Below are positions 1-6,893 of a stretch of DNA of 10,625 nt, piece by piece. The position numbers and the translations under genes are program-made. The DNA is from an uncultured Burkholderiales bacterium (lineage in GTDB: Bacteria > Pseudomonadota > Gammaproteobacteria > Burkholderiales > Burkholderiaceae_C): contig CAIQIL010000284.1 in the NCBI GenBank assembly GCA_903871865.1, positions 1-10,625 on the forward strand, in the 5' to 3' direction. A model generated the notes under the pieces. That model worked only from the letters and a program-made list of their open reading frames with translations. It was not told where the DNA came from and made no database searches. How positions within the stretch are numbered: position 1 is the first letter of the stretch; every line of letters begins with the position of its first letter.

Positions 1-1035
1 GCCAAGGCGTGGGATGAAGAACTGACCGAAGGGGTGGGGCAGTCCAAGAATTACGCGGCCAAACTCGCCGTCCGCTTTGCCTATGCCACCAACGGCCAAG
101 GCATCTACCAGATGCTCAAGCGCGAACGGCCTGCCGCGGTCATGCTGACGCAGTCGCACTACCACTTCGACCACATTGCCTACTTCTCGGCGCTGCGCCT
201 GGGCATCCCCATCCTGATCCGTCAGGAAACGCAAGACGCCACCTACGCCCAGCAGCGCAGCGTGGTCAAGTCAACGCTGCGCAGCCTGGTGTACCGGGCT
301 TACTACGCTCCGGCGCGCCACTTCTTCGCGTTCGGCAAGCTCAACCAGGCCCACCTGCTCGCGCACGGTGTGAGCGAGTCGCACATGTCCTTCGCACGCT
401 TCTCGGTGCCCGACCCGCTGCAAGACTGGACCGCCGAGGCCAAGCAAACCGCGGCAGATGCCAAGCGCAGCGAACTGGGCGTGGCACCGGGCAAGCGCGT
501 GCTGGGCTTCTTCGGCAAGCTGATCCCCAAGAAGCACCCGGACCTGATCTTCGACGCCCTTGACCACCTGCCCAGTGCTGCCCTGGCGCAGTTGGAGTTG
601 ATGTTCGTGGGCGCTGGCGAGCTGGAACCCATGCTGCGCAGCCGCGCCGAAGAGGCCTCGCAACGCCACGGCGTGCGCACGCACTTCACAGGCTTCATCA
701 ACCAAAGCCACCTGCCCGGCTACTACCTGGCCACCGACGTGATGGTGCTGCCCTCGCGCCACCTGGGCGAAGCCTGGGGCCTGGTGGTGAACGAGGCCTT
801 GCAAGCGGGCTGCGCCGTGGCCATCACCGACGGCGTGGGCTGCCACGTGGAGTTCGGTCAACTGGACCGTGTGAAGGTGTCGCCGGTCGAGGATGCGACC
901 GCATTGGCGCAGTCCATCGGCGAGCTTCTCCGCCTGCCGCGCGATTTCAACTGGGCGCGCGATGCCATGGCCTCTTACTCCACCGAAGCCGCGGCCCAGG
1001 CGCTTCATGCTGTATTCAAGGAGTTGGCGTCATGA
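1..1035 (+). CDS. Glycosyltransferase family 4 (GT-B fold), 5' end truncated by window edge
   Basis: Probably a cytosolic sugar transferase that adds one residue from a nucleotide sugar to the lipid-linked repeat unit; the sugar cannot be read from sequence. The frame is open from base 1, and the first possible start (GTG at 34) has no convincing ribosome site and would begin inside the N-terminal domain, so I treat the gene as 5'-partial. Numbering residues from base 1, the donor-binding C-terminal domain starts near residue 168 (VLGFFGKLIPKKHP). It contains the GT4 retaining-transferase signature E-x7-E as GEAWGLVVNEA (E257, E265), preceded by LATDVMVLPS. The N-terminal acceptor half has SHYHFDH and RLGIPILIR. 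About 344 residues are visible, against roughly 360-400 for complete family members, so little is missing. The stop overlaps the next start by 4 bp (ATGA at 1032-1035), which implies translational coupling. Family call is firm; acceptor and donor are unknown. Confidence 0.9.
   Translation, partial: AKAWDEELTEGVGQSKNYAAKLAVRFAYATNGQGIYQMLKRERPAAVMLTQSHYHFDHIAYFSALRLGIPILIRQETQDATYAQQRSVVKSTLRSLVYRAYYAPARHFFAFGKLNQAHLLAHGVSESHMSFARFSVPDPLQDWTAEAKQTAADAKRSELGVAPGKRVLGFFGKLIPKKHPDLIFDALDHLPSAALAQLELMFVGAGELEPMLRSRAEEASQRHGVRTHFTGFINQSHLPGYYLATDVMVLPSRHLGEAWGLVVNEALQAGCAVAITDGVGCHVEFGQLDRVKVSPVEDATALAQSIGELLRLPRDFNWARDAMASYSTEAAAQALHAVFKELAS
1018..1023 (+). promoter_or_regulatory. Strong ribosome binding site for the polymerase gene
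   Basis: AAGGAG lies 8 bases before the ATG at 1032, inside the end of the preceding gene. It fixes the start of the polymerase gene and supports coupled translation across the ATGA overlap. It is the best Shine-Dalgarno match seen in the + strand run. Confidence 0.75.
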
Positions 1036-2570
1036 ACACATCGCACACGGACATCCATCCGACATCGCTGGAGCGCACTGGCTCCAATGAGCTCGTGTAT
1101 GCGATGTCAGCCCTGTGCTTCACGATGGGCTGCATTCAAGTGCTGGCACCTGCGGTGACTGCGATCTTCTGGGCATCGATGATCGTGTTGACCATCGTTG
1201 CGTTCGTGAGTTTTGGTCGACTTCTCGCTGTACCGTTTTATGTGACTCCGTGGTCTCTCTACGCCACCAGCGTTTCGCTTGGCTACGGCTTAGGAACGCT
1301 GAATACAGTAGCGCATGGATATACGGATGGCTTGCTGCTGCTGGAGATCACCTATGCCAGCACCGCATATATTGCATTAGCGCTTGGATTGATTCTCATA
1401 TTGGTGGCTGCACTACTTTTTGCGGGAACCATCGACAAAAAGAAATTATTGCCTCCAATCGGCTTCACAGAAATTGAGAAGAAAGCAACATTGGTATTGC
1501 TTTTTATATCAGCTTGCAGCGCAATTATCGGTGTAGCGACAGGCAGCATTGGTTATGGCGGAGGACAAGGATCTGATGAGGGCTCAGGGCGAGTGTCCCC
1601 AGTCGGTGCCATCTTGGTATCATCTATGACTGCCACCCTTGCTACCGGAATGTTTATTTTTGCCAAAGAGCCGAACCGCAAGCTCAGGATGACAGCATTC
1701 CTCCTATGCGGTACATTGCTAGGCCCCATTCTGCTGGGTGGCCGCCGGACATTCATTTTTGCCATCGTGGTGGCGTCCATCGGACTTTTTGCAAACCTCG
1801 GCATCAAGGAGCTATTTAAGAAGCGTACCTTGCTTATTCTTTTTATCGCTGGAGTGGCAGTGATGTCAATCACGCGATTTTATTTTGCAATGCGGATTGC
1901 ATCCTACAAACTGGAGCCTCACCCACCTCTCGTCGAGCTGGTTAAAGGTGGCTGGGATGTAATCACACATGCCGAAGCCGAGGGTCTTGACCAAGCCAAT
2001 GCGGAAAATCAGGGTACACGCACTTTCATTATCGGATATTTAGGCGAAATATTGGAGCGCGGCTCTTTGGAGCGCACGTTGGGCGGCGATTTGCTTTTCG
2101 TTGACATCGCCACAGCCGTACCTACCGTTATTTGGCCTGGAAAGTGGGGGGTCATGCAGCGCATTGGCTCAGAGGAGTTCGCTTGCCACACCAGCTTTGG
2201 GATGCCTGTATGGGATGCCGCCAACAACACGCTCACAGCTGGATTCTGTGATTTCTGGTACCCGGGATTCTTCATTTACCCGCTGGGTGTGATGTTTTTT
2301 TTCGTTCTTCTCAACCGTGCATTTCGCCAAGCGCCGGTTGTGGTCAGGTCATTGCTTTGCTTCGCAACAGCAGAGAACCTTTTCCAAGTGGAGACAACCA
2401 TCACAACCTACTTGGCTGGGCTTCGCAACCTGTTGCTCATTGCCATGTTTGCCTGGTTAGTGGTTTATGTGATCCGGTACATCGATTCATTGCCAATGGT
2501 GCAGCACCAACGAGCCCACAAAGCCCTGCGTAAACAACGTCTCGCGGAGCTCCGCAAGGGCATGACTTGA
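1032..2570 (+). CDS. Wzy-type oligosaccharide repeat unit polymerase (O-antigen/EPS polymerase)
   Basis: Predicted 512-residue inner-membrane protein that would join lipid-linked repeat units on the periplasmic side in the Wzx/Wzy pathway. About 11-12 hydrophobic segments are visible, roughly at residues 21-62 (two), 71-92, 105-131, 152-170, 191-211, 219-256 (two), 264-284, 411-428, 436-452 and 463-481. A long hydrophilic stretch at 285-405 separates the early and late helices, the classic large periplasmic loop of Wzy. Family-like motifs are LLGGRRTF (234-241), just before a helix, and AVPTVIWPGK (362-371) in the loop. Wzy proteins diverge strongly, so the call rests on topology, these motifs and the location beside a flippase and transferases. 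The ATG at 1032 has AAGGAG in front and overlaps the previous stop. The gene is clearly AT-richer than its neighbours and uses codons such as ATA and TTA, suggesting transfer. An O-antigen ligase (WaaL-like) is a less likely alternative. Confidence 0.82.
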   Translation: MNTSHTDIHPTSLERTGSNELVYAMSALCFTMGCIQVLAPAVTAIFWASMIVLTIVAFVSFGRLLAVPFYVTPWSLYATSVSLGYGLGTLNTVAHGYTDGLLLLEITYASTAYIALALGLILILVAALLFAGTIDKKKLLPPIGFTEIEKKATLVLLFISACSAIIGVATGSIGYGGGQGSDEGSGRVSPVGAILVSSMTATLATGMFIFAKEPNRKLRMTAFLLCGTLLGPILLGGRRTFIFAIVVASIGLFANLGIKELFKKRTLLILFIAGVAVMSITRFYFAMRIASYKLEPHPPLVELVKGGWDVITHAEAEGLDQANAENQGTRTFIIGYLGEILERGSLERTLGGDLLFVDIATAVPTVIWPGKWGVMQRIGSEEFACHTSFGMPVWDAANNTLTAGFCDFWYPGFFIYPLGVMFFFVLLNRAFRQAPVVVRSLLCFATAENLFQVETTITTYLAGLRNLLLIAMFAWLVVYVIRYIDSLPMVQHQRAHKALRKQRLAELRKGMT

Positions 2571-2642
2571 CGGCTTTTTGAAACACACTCCTGACACATC
2601 GCCGTTACACAATCTGCCACTTCGCTGCCAAAGCTGCACACC
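2571..2642 (+). other. Short intergenic gap, the only sizeable break in the + strand gene run
   Basis: These 72 bases separate the AT-rich polymerase gene from the GC-rich transferase that follows. I see a short T run (TTTTT near 2575) but no GC-rich stem before it, so no credible terminator, and no convincing -35/-10 pair. The bases may be a remnant of the junction where the polymerase gene was exchanged. Confidence 0.5.
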
Positions 2643-3467
2643 ATGATCCCCGTCTCGGTCCTCATCCTGACGAAAAACGAAGAACAGGACTTGCCTGGGT
2701 GCCTGGCCAGCGTTGCCTGGTCGGACGACATCCACGTCTATGACTCATTGAGCACAGACAGGACCGTCGAGATCGCCGAAGCAGCAGGCGCCAAGGTCAC
2801 GAAGCGCGCCTTCGACAACTGGGCTTCGCACCAGAACTGGGGTCTGGCCAACATCCCGTTCAAAAACGAATGGGTGTTCTACATCGATGCCGACGAGCGC
2901 ATGACCCCTGAACTGGTCCAGACCATCCAACGCGCCGTGGCCCAGCCGGCAGACAATGTGGCCTTCCGCGTGCAACGCCGTGATTTCTTCGTAGGGACCT
3001 GGCTCAAGCATGTGCAGGCCTCACCGTTCTACATGCGCCTCTTCAAGCCCGGCAAAATGCGCTACGAACGCCTGGTGAACCCGATTTCCCTGGCCGATGG
3101 CCCGGTGGGTCAGGTGAGCGGCTACCTCGACCACTTCCCCTTCAGCAAGGGCGTGGGTCACTGGCTGGAGCGCCACAACTCCTACAGCCGCTTCGAGGCG
3201 CAACAGATCATGGCGAACCGCAAGGAACACGCCTCGTTCTCGCTGCTCAAGGCCTTCACGTCTGCTGATTTTCACGAGAAGCGCTTCCACCAAAAGGAGC
3301 TCTTCTACCGCTTGCCAGCGCGTCCGCTGATCAAGTTCTTCCTGCTGTACATCCTCAAGCGTGGCTTCCTGGACGGCATTGCAGGATTTCGCTACGCCGC
3401 CCTGCAGGCCATCTATGAGTACATGATCGTGCTCAAGGTGGACGAGCTTGAGCGCGGCAAGGCCTGA
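2643..3467 (+). CDS. Glycosyltransferase family 2, WaaE/KdtX-like (beta-glucosyltransferase type)
   Basis: Predicted 274-residue GT-A transferase acting at the inner face of the membrane on the growing lipid-linked oligosaccharide. It opens with VSVLILTKNEE (4-14), the nucleotide-binding first strand typical of the WaaE/KdtX-like branch of GT2. An acidic D34 and the DxD metal/nucleotide motif follow as YIDADE (80-85, D82 and D84). The C-terminal part carries the branch-typical RGFLDGIAGFRYA (240-252) beside a hydrophobic stretch (229-238) that may contact the membrane. Length is close to the usual 250-280. The ATG at 2643 is chosen because the first beta strand starts within a few residues; its Shine-Dalgarno is weak. 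The stop lies 16 bases before the next start. WaaE itself adds glucose to LPS heptose, but here the neighbours point to repeat-unit assembly, so the sugar is left open. Confidence 0.88.
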   Translation: MIPVSVLILTKNEEQDLPGCLASVAWSDDIHVYDSLSTDRTVEIAEAAGAKVTKRAFDNWASHQNWGLANIPFKNEWVFYIDADERMTPELVQTIQRAVAQPADNVAFRVQRRDFFVGTWLKHVQASPFYMRLFKPGKMRYERLVNPISLADGPVGQVSGYLDHFPFSKGVGHWLERHNSYSRFEAQQIMANRKEHASFSLLKAFTSADFHEKRFHQKELFYRLPARPLIKFFLLYILKRGFLDGIAGFRYAALQAIYEYMIVLKVDELERGKA

Positions 3468-3468
3468 C

Positions 3469-3473
3469 GGAAG
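3469..3473 (+). promoter_or_regulatory. Ribosome binding site deciding the wcaI start
   Basis: GGAAG lies 10 bases before GTG 3484. It sits just after the stop of the preceding gene and favours 3484 over the upstream in-frame TTG at 3448, which would overlap the previous gene and add 12 residues with no family match. Confidence 0.5.
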
Positions 3474-3483
3474 CGAGCGCAAG

Positions 3484-4731
3484 GTGAAGATCGTCCTCTA
3501 CAGCGCCAACTTCGCACCCGAGCCCACGGGCATCGGCAAGTACTCGGGCGAGATGGCCCGCTGGCTGGTGGCCCAGGGCCATGAGGTGCGCGTCATCTGC
3601 GCGCCGCCCTACTACCCGAACTGGAAGCTGGCCGAAGGCTATGCGTCGCCCACTTGGCGCCGCGAAGCCTGGCAAGGCGTGGACGTCTGGCGCGCGCCGC
3701 TTTGGGTGCCGGCCAACCCGGGCGGCCTCAAGCGCGTGCTGCACCTCTTGAGCTTCGCCATCACCTCCCTGCCCGTGGCCCTGTGGCAGGTGCTATGGCG
3801 CCCCGACGTGGTGGTCTGCGTGGCCCCGGCCCTGGTCAATGCGCCGGCCGCGCACGCCGTGGCCCGCCTGTCGGGCGCACGCGCCTGGCTGCACATCCAG
3901 GACTTCGAGGTCGATGTCGCCTTCAACATGGGCCTGCTCAAGGGCGCCCGCCAGCGCCGCTTCGTGACCTGGCTGGAGCAGCGCCTGCTGCGCCGCTTCG
4001 ATGTGGTGTCGTCCATCTCGGAGCGCATGGTCGAGGGCCTGCGCCTCAAGGGCGTGCACGAAGACCGCATCCGCCACTTCCCCAACTGGGTGGACATCGC
4101 CCACATCCAGACCCTGAACCGGCCCAGCACCTACCGGGCCGAGCTGGGCATCGCGCCTGACACCAAGGTCGTGCTGTTCTCCGGCAGCCTGGGCGGCAAG
4201 CAAGGCCTGAGCGTCATCCCCCAGGTGGCACGCCTGCTGGCCCACCGCAGCGACATCCTCTTCGTCATCGGTGGCGACGGCGTCATGAAACCGCAGTTGC
4301 AAGCCGAGGCCGAGGGCCTGGACAACGTGCGCTTCCTGCCCCTGCAGCCGGCCGAGCGCATGGGCGATTGGCTGGGCCTGGCCGACATCCACCTGCTGCC
4401 GCAAAGCCCCGAAGCCGAAGACCTCGTGCTGCCCTCCAAGCTGGCCGGCATGCTGGCCAGCGGCCGCCCCGTCATCGCCACCTGCCGCGCCGGCACCGAG
4501 CTGGCCAAGGTGGTGTCACAGTGCGGCGCCGTCGTGCCGCCCGAAGACGCGCCCTGCCTGGCCGCCGCCGTGCTGGCCCTGGTGGACGACGCCGAGCGCC
4601 GCAAGCACCTGGGCGCCCAGGGCCGCCGCCACGCCGAAGACCACCTGGCCCTGGAAGGCGTGCTGAGTCAGTTCGAACAAGACTGCCAGGAACTGCTGCC
4701 CACCCCTGCCGTCACCCGCGTGCGGCATTGA
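3484..4731 (+). CDS. wcaI: WcaI-family glycosyltransferase (GT4, colanic-acid type)
   Basis: Predicted 415-residue cytosolic GT-B transferase related to colanic acid WcaI (about 407 residues in E. coli). The N-terminus is diagnostic: the glycine-rich acceptor loop FAPEPTGIGKYSGEMA (10-25) and CAPPYYPNWK (39-48). Further family-like stretches are HIQDFEVDVAFNMGL (137-151), HFPNWVD (198-204), the donor-domain opening LFSGSLGGKQGL (231-242), VIGGDG (261-266) and EDLVLPSKLAGMLASGRPVIA (312-332, in parts). The second glutamate of the common GT4 E-x7-E pair is absent (leucine at 320); the DLVLPSKL form is, as I recall, typical of this family, so this is no sign of decay. GTG 3484 is chosen over TTG 3448 because WcaI proteins begin M-K-I-x-x-Y and GGAAG precedes it. 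It lies between a GT2 gene and a flippase gene, as expected for repeat-unit assembly. Its donor sugar here is unknown. Confidence 0.88.
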   Translation: MKIVLYSANFAPEPTGIGKYSGEMARWLVAQGHEVRVICAPPYYPNWKLAEGYASPTWRREAWQGVDVWRAPLWVPANPGGLKRVLHLLSFAITSLPVALWQVLWRPDVVVCVAPALVNAPAAHAVARLSGARAWLHIQDFEVDVAFNMGLLKGARQRRFVTWLEQRLLRRFDVVSSISERMVEGLRLKGVHEDRIRHFPNWVDIAHIQTLNRPSTYRAELGIAPDTKVVLFSGSLGGKQGLSVIPQVARLLAHRSDILFVIGGDGVMKPQLQAEAEGLDNVRFLPLQPAERMGDWLGLADIHLLPQSPEAEDLVLPSKLAGMLASGRPVIATCRAGTELAKVVSQCGAVVPPEDAPCLAAAVLALVDDAERRKHLGAQGRRHAEDHLALEGVLSQFEQDCQELLPTPAVTRVRH

Positions 4732-4735
4732 GGGG
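4730..4735 (+). promoter_or_regulatory. Ribosome binding site of the flippase gene, overlapping the wcaI stop
   Basis: GAGGGG begins inside the TGA stop of the preceding gene and lies 6 bases before GTG 4742. It supports the GTG start and translational coupling between the two genes. Confidence 0.6.
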
Positions 4736-4741
4736 CGTGCC

Positions 4742-6046
4742 GTGACCGTGAGTGCCCACGCCGACCATGGCGCCACCCTGCGCCGCCTGCGCCGGGTGTT
4801 CTCGGTCGGCATGATCGGCAACGGCCTGACGCTGCTGACCAACTTCCTCATCCCGCCGCTGTTCATCGCCGCCCTCGGTGCCGAGCGCTATGGCGCCTGG
4901 CTCTACCTGTTCACCATCCCCACCTCGCTGGCGATGTTCGACCTGGGCGTGTCGGCCGCCTTCTCCACCGATGTTTACAAGCACCACGCCTCGGGCGACG
5001 ACGCCCTGGCCGCGCGCTCCTTCAAGACGGGCGTGAAGGTCATCGGCGGCCTCATGGGCCTGGTGATGCTGGTGGCCACAGGCCTGGTGGGCTGGCGCTA
5101 CAGCGCCGGGCCGCAAGCACCGGTCGATGTCGAGTTCCACCTGACGATGTTGCTGCTGTGTGCCTATGTGCTGTCGGGCTTCATGTCGGAGCTGATGTCG
5201 TCGAGCTACAAGATCGCCGGCCGCTACGACCAGTTCCAGCTGTTTGGCCTGGTCAGCAAGGCCGTGGAAATCGGCGTGCTGCTGGCGCTGATCCCGCTCA
5301 ACGACTTCCGCCTGATGGCCCTGGCCATGCTGGGCCTGCGCATGCTGACCATGTCTGCCACCACCGTGCAGGCCCTGCGCCTGACGCCCGAGCTGGCACG
5401 TGGTTCATGGCGCGGCTTCATGCCCTTCAAGCACCTGGTGCTGCCTTCGCTGATGTACGCGGTCAACCCGCTGATCATGTTCATCGCGCTGCAAGTGCCC
5501 CTGATGGTGATCGCGCCCTCGGCGGGCCTGACGGCGCTGGTGGCCTACACCACGGTGCGCACCCTGTCGCGCCTGCCGCTGCAGATCAGCTCTCAAATCA
5601 GCTTCTCGCTCTACACCGAGTACACCCGCCTGCAGGCCGCGGGCGAGCACGCCACCGTGGCGCGCCTCTACCGCAAAGGCCAGTGGATGATCGCCGCGCT
5701 GTTCGCGGCCTATGCCCTGGGCGGCATGCTGCTGGGCCCCACCGTGTACGCGCTGTGGCTGAAGCAATTGCCACCGGAATTTCACATCCTTTTCGCGATC
5801 CTGCTGTTTGATGCGGTGTTCGAGTCCTTCATGCGCCACCGCATCTGCCTGAGCTCGTCCACCAACCAGCACAGCCGCGACACCAGCTTCCAGCTGTTCG
5901 CCGTGGGCCTGGCGGTGGCGTCCATGTGGGCGATGTCGCACTGGACGCACCAGCTCAGCCACCTGCTTTTGCCCGCATCGGCCGTCACCCTGTGCGCCCT
6001 GCTGTGGAGCCTGTGGCGTGACCGCCGCGCCCTGCCTTCGACCTGA
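4742..6046 (+). CDS. Wzx-type polysaccharide flippase (MOP superfamily)
   Basis: Predicted 434-residue inner-membrane protein of the MOP (multidrug/oligosaccharidyl-lipid/polysaccharide) superfamily. It would move the undecaprenyl-diphosphate-linked repeat unit to the periplasmic face. Length and topology fit: about 12-14 hydrophobic segments with short charged loops, spaced as two bundles (roughly residues 20-215 and 230-425). The early motif LGAERYGAWLYLFTIP (45-60) followed by SLAMFDLGVSAAF (62-74) is the family hallmark: a residue pair resembling E-x-Y-G-x-W, then D-x-G at the second helix. Basic residues cluster in cytosolic loops (R14-R18, R426-R429). GTG 4742 has GAGGGG 6 bases upstream; an in-frame GTG at 4748 is possible. 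It follows wcaI by 10 bases and ends 7 bases before the next gene's ATG. Together with the polymerase gene it defines the locus as Wzx/Wzy-dependent. A MATE drug exporter is unlikely given the neighbours. Confidence 0.88.
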   Translation: MTVSAHADHGATLRRLRRVFSVGMIGNGLTLLTNFLIPPLFIAALGAERYGAWLYLFTIPTSLAMFDLGVSAAFSTDVYKHHASGDDALAARSFKTGVKVIGGLMGLVMLVATGLVGWRYSAGPQAPVDVEFHLTMLLLCAYVLSGFMSELMSSSYKIAGRYDQFQLFGLVSKAVEIGVLLALIPLNDFRLMALAMLGLRMLTMSATTVQALRLTPELARGSWRGFMPFKHLVLPSLMYAVNPLIMFIALQVPLMVIAPSAGLTALVAYTTVRTLSRLPLQISSQISFSLYTEYTRLQAAGEHATVARLYRKGQWMIAALFAAYALGGMLLGPTVYALWLKQLPPEFHILFAILLFDAVFESFMRHRICLSSSTNQHSRDTSFQLFAVGLAVASMWAMSHWTHQLSHLLLPASAVTLCALLWSLWRDRRALPST

Positions 6047-6053
6047 ACTCAAC

Positions 6054-6884
6054 ATGCCCTTCCAGCCCCAAGACCTGCAAGTGGTCTTCATCACCTACAA
6101 CCGCTCCGAGCTGTTGGCCGAGACCTTCCAGGCCATCAAGGCCTCGCCCAAGCTCGCTGGCGTGAAGGTGATCTGCTCGGACGACTGCAGCAAGCCGGAA
6201 CACCAGGCCCGCATCCGGGCCATGGGCTTCGACCAAGTCATCACGCCAGCGCGCAATGGCGGCCTGGGCAGCAACAACAACCGCGGCCTGAAGGCCAGCA
6301 CCAGCAAGTACCAGCTGATGGTGCAGGACGACTGCAAGATGGTGAACGACCAGGCCGTGCTGGACGCGGTCGCCGTGCTCAATGCCGACCCGCGCGTGGG
6401 CATGGTGCGCCTGTACGGCGAGCCCCACCACTTCCCCCTGAAGGAGCGCGTCACGCCCGAAGGCATCCCCTACTGGGTGGCCGACCACACCGCGCCGGGC
6501 TACCTGCAACTCAAGGCCGGACAGGTGCGCAAGCGCGTGTACTCCGACCAGCCCCATGTGCGCCGCCGCGAACTGCACGAGCGCGCCGTGGGTTATTACA
6601 TCGAGGGCTCGCCGCTGGAGAAAACCGAGATGGACTACGAAGACAAGCTCGATGCCCAGAGCGAGCTGTTCGTGGCCTTCCTCAGCCCGCGCGAGGTCAA
6701 CCACTTCGTGCACCTGGGCAGCGAAGCCAGCTTCCGCACCAGCACCGTCAACCAGCGCATGGACCGCGCCCTGCTGGGCGTGGTCGATGGCATCGGCCTG
6801 CGCAACACCCCCTTCTTCCGTGCCGGCCGCAGCGTGTACCGCGGCTTCCAGGCGGTGCTGGAGAAGCTGGGCGTGAGCCGCTGA
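6054..6884 (+). CDS. GT2-like (GT-A fold) glycosyltransferase
   Basis: Predicted 276-residue soluble transferase, probably adding one sugar to the repeat unit on the cytosolic side. The GT-A start is clear: LQVVFITYNRSELL (8-21), then VKVICSDDCS (37-46, D43/D44), RNGGLGSNNNRGL (67-79) and the acidic metal-binding site MVQDDCK (89-95, D92/D93) in the DxD position. Beyond residue 125 the sequence is rich in His, Arg, Glu and Tyr (for example PHVRRRELHERAVGYY, 167-182) and I do not recognise a subfamily. No membrane segment is seen. ATG 6054 gives the usual short lead to the first strand but has no Shine-Dalgarno, so it may rely on coupling to the stop 7 bases upstream. GTG 6018, with GGAG at 6006-6009, is a possible alternative that would overlap the flippase gene by 29 bases and add 12 residues. 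Donor and acceptor are unknown. Confidence 0.78.
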   Translation: MPFQPQDLQVVFITYNRSELLAETFQAIKASPKLAGVKVICSDDCSKPEHQARIRAMGFDQVITPARNGGLGSNNNRGLKASTSKYQLMVQDDCKMVNDQAVLDAVAVLNADPRVGMVRLYGEPHHFPLKERVTPEGIPYWVADHTAPGYLQLKAGQVRKRVYSDQPHVRRRELHERAVGYYIEGSPLEKTEMDYEDKLDAQSELFVAFLSPREVNHFVHLGSEASFRTSTVNQRMDRALLGVVDGIGLRNTPFFRAGRSVYRGFQAVLEKLGVSR

Positions 6885-6893
6885 GCACACACC

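Noticed and set aside
312..320. Possible loss of catalytic residue in the WcaI-like protein (leucine instead of the second glutamate; positions are residues)
   Set aside because: The DLVLPSKL form is, as far as I recall, the normal state in this family, so it is not evidence of an inactive enzyme.
2571..2642. Possible terminator or promoter after the polymerase gene
   Set aside because: There is a short T run but no stem, and TTGACG/TTGAAA-like hexamers have no -10 partner at a workable distance.
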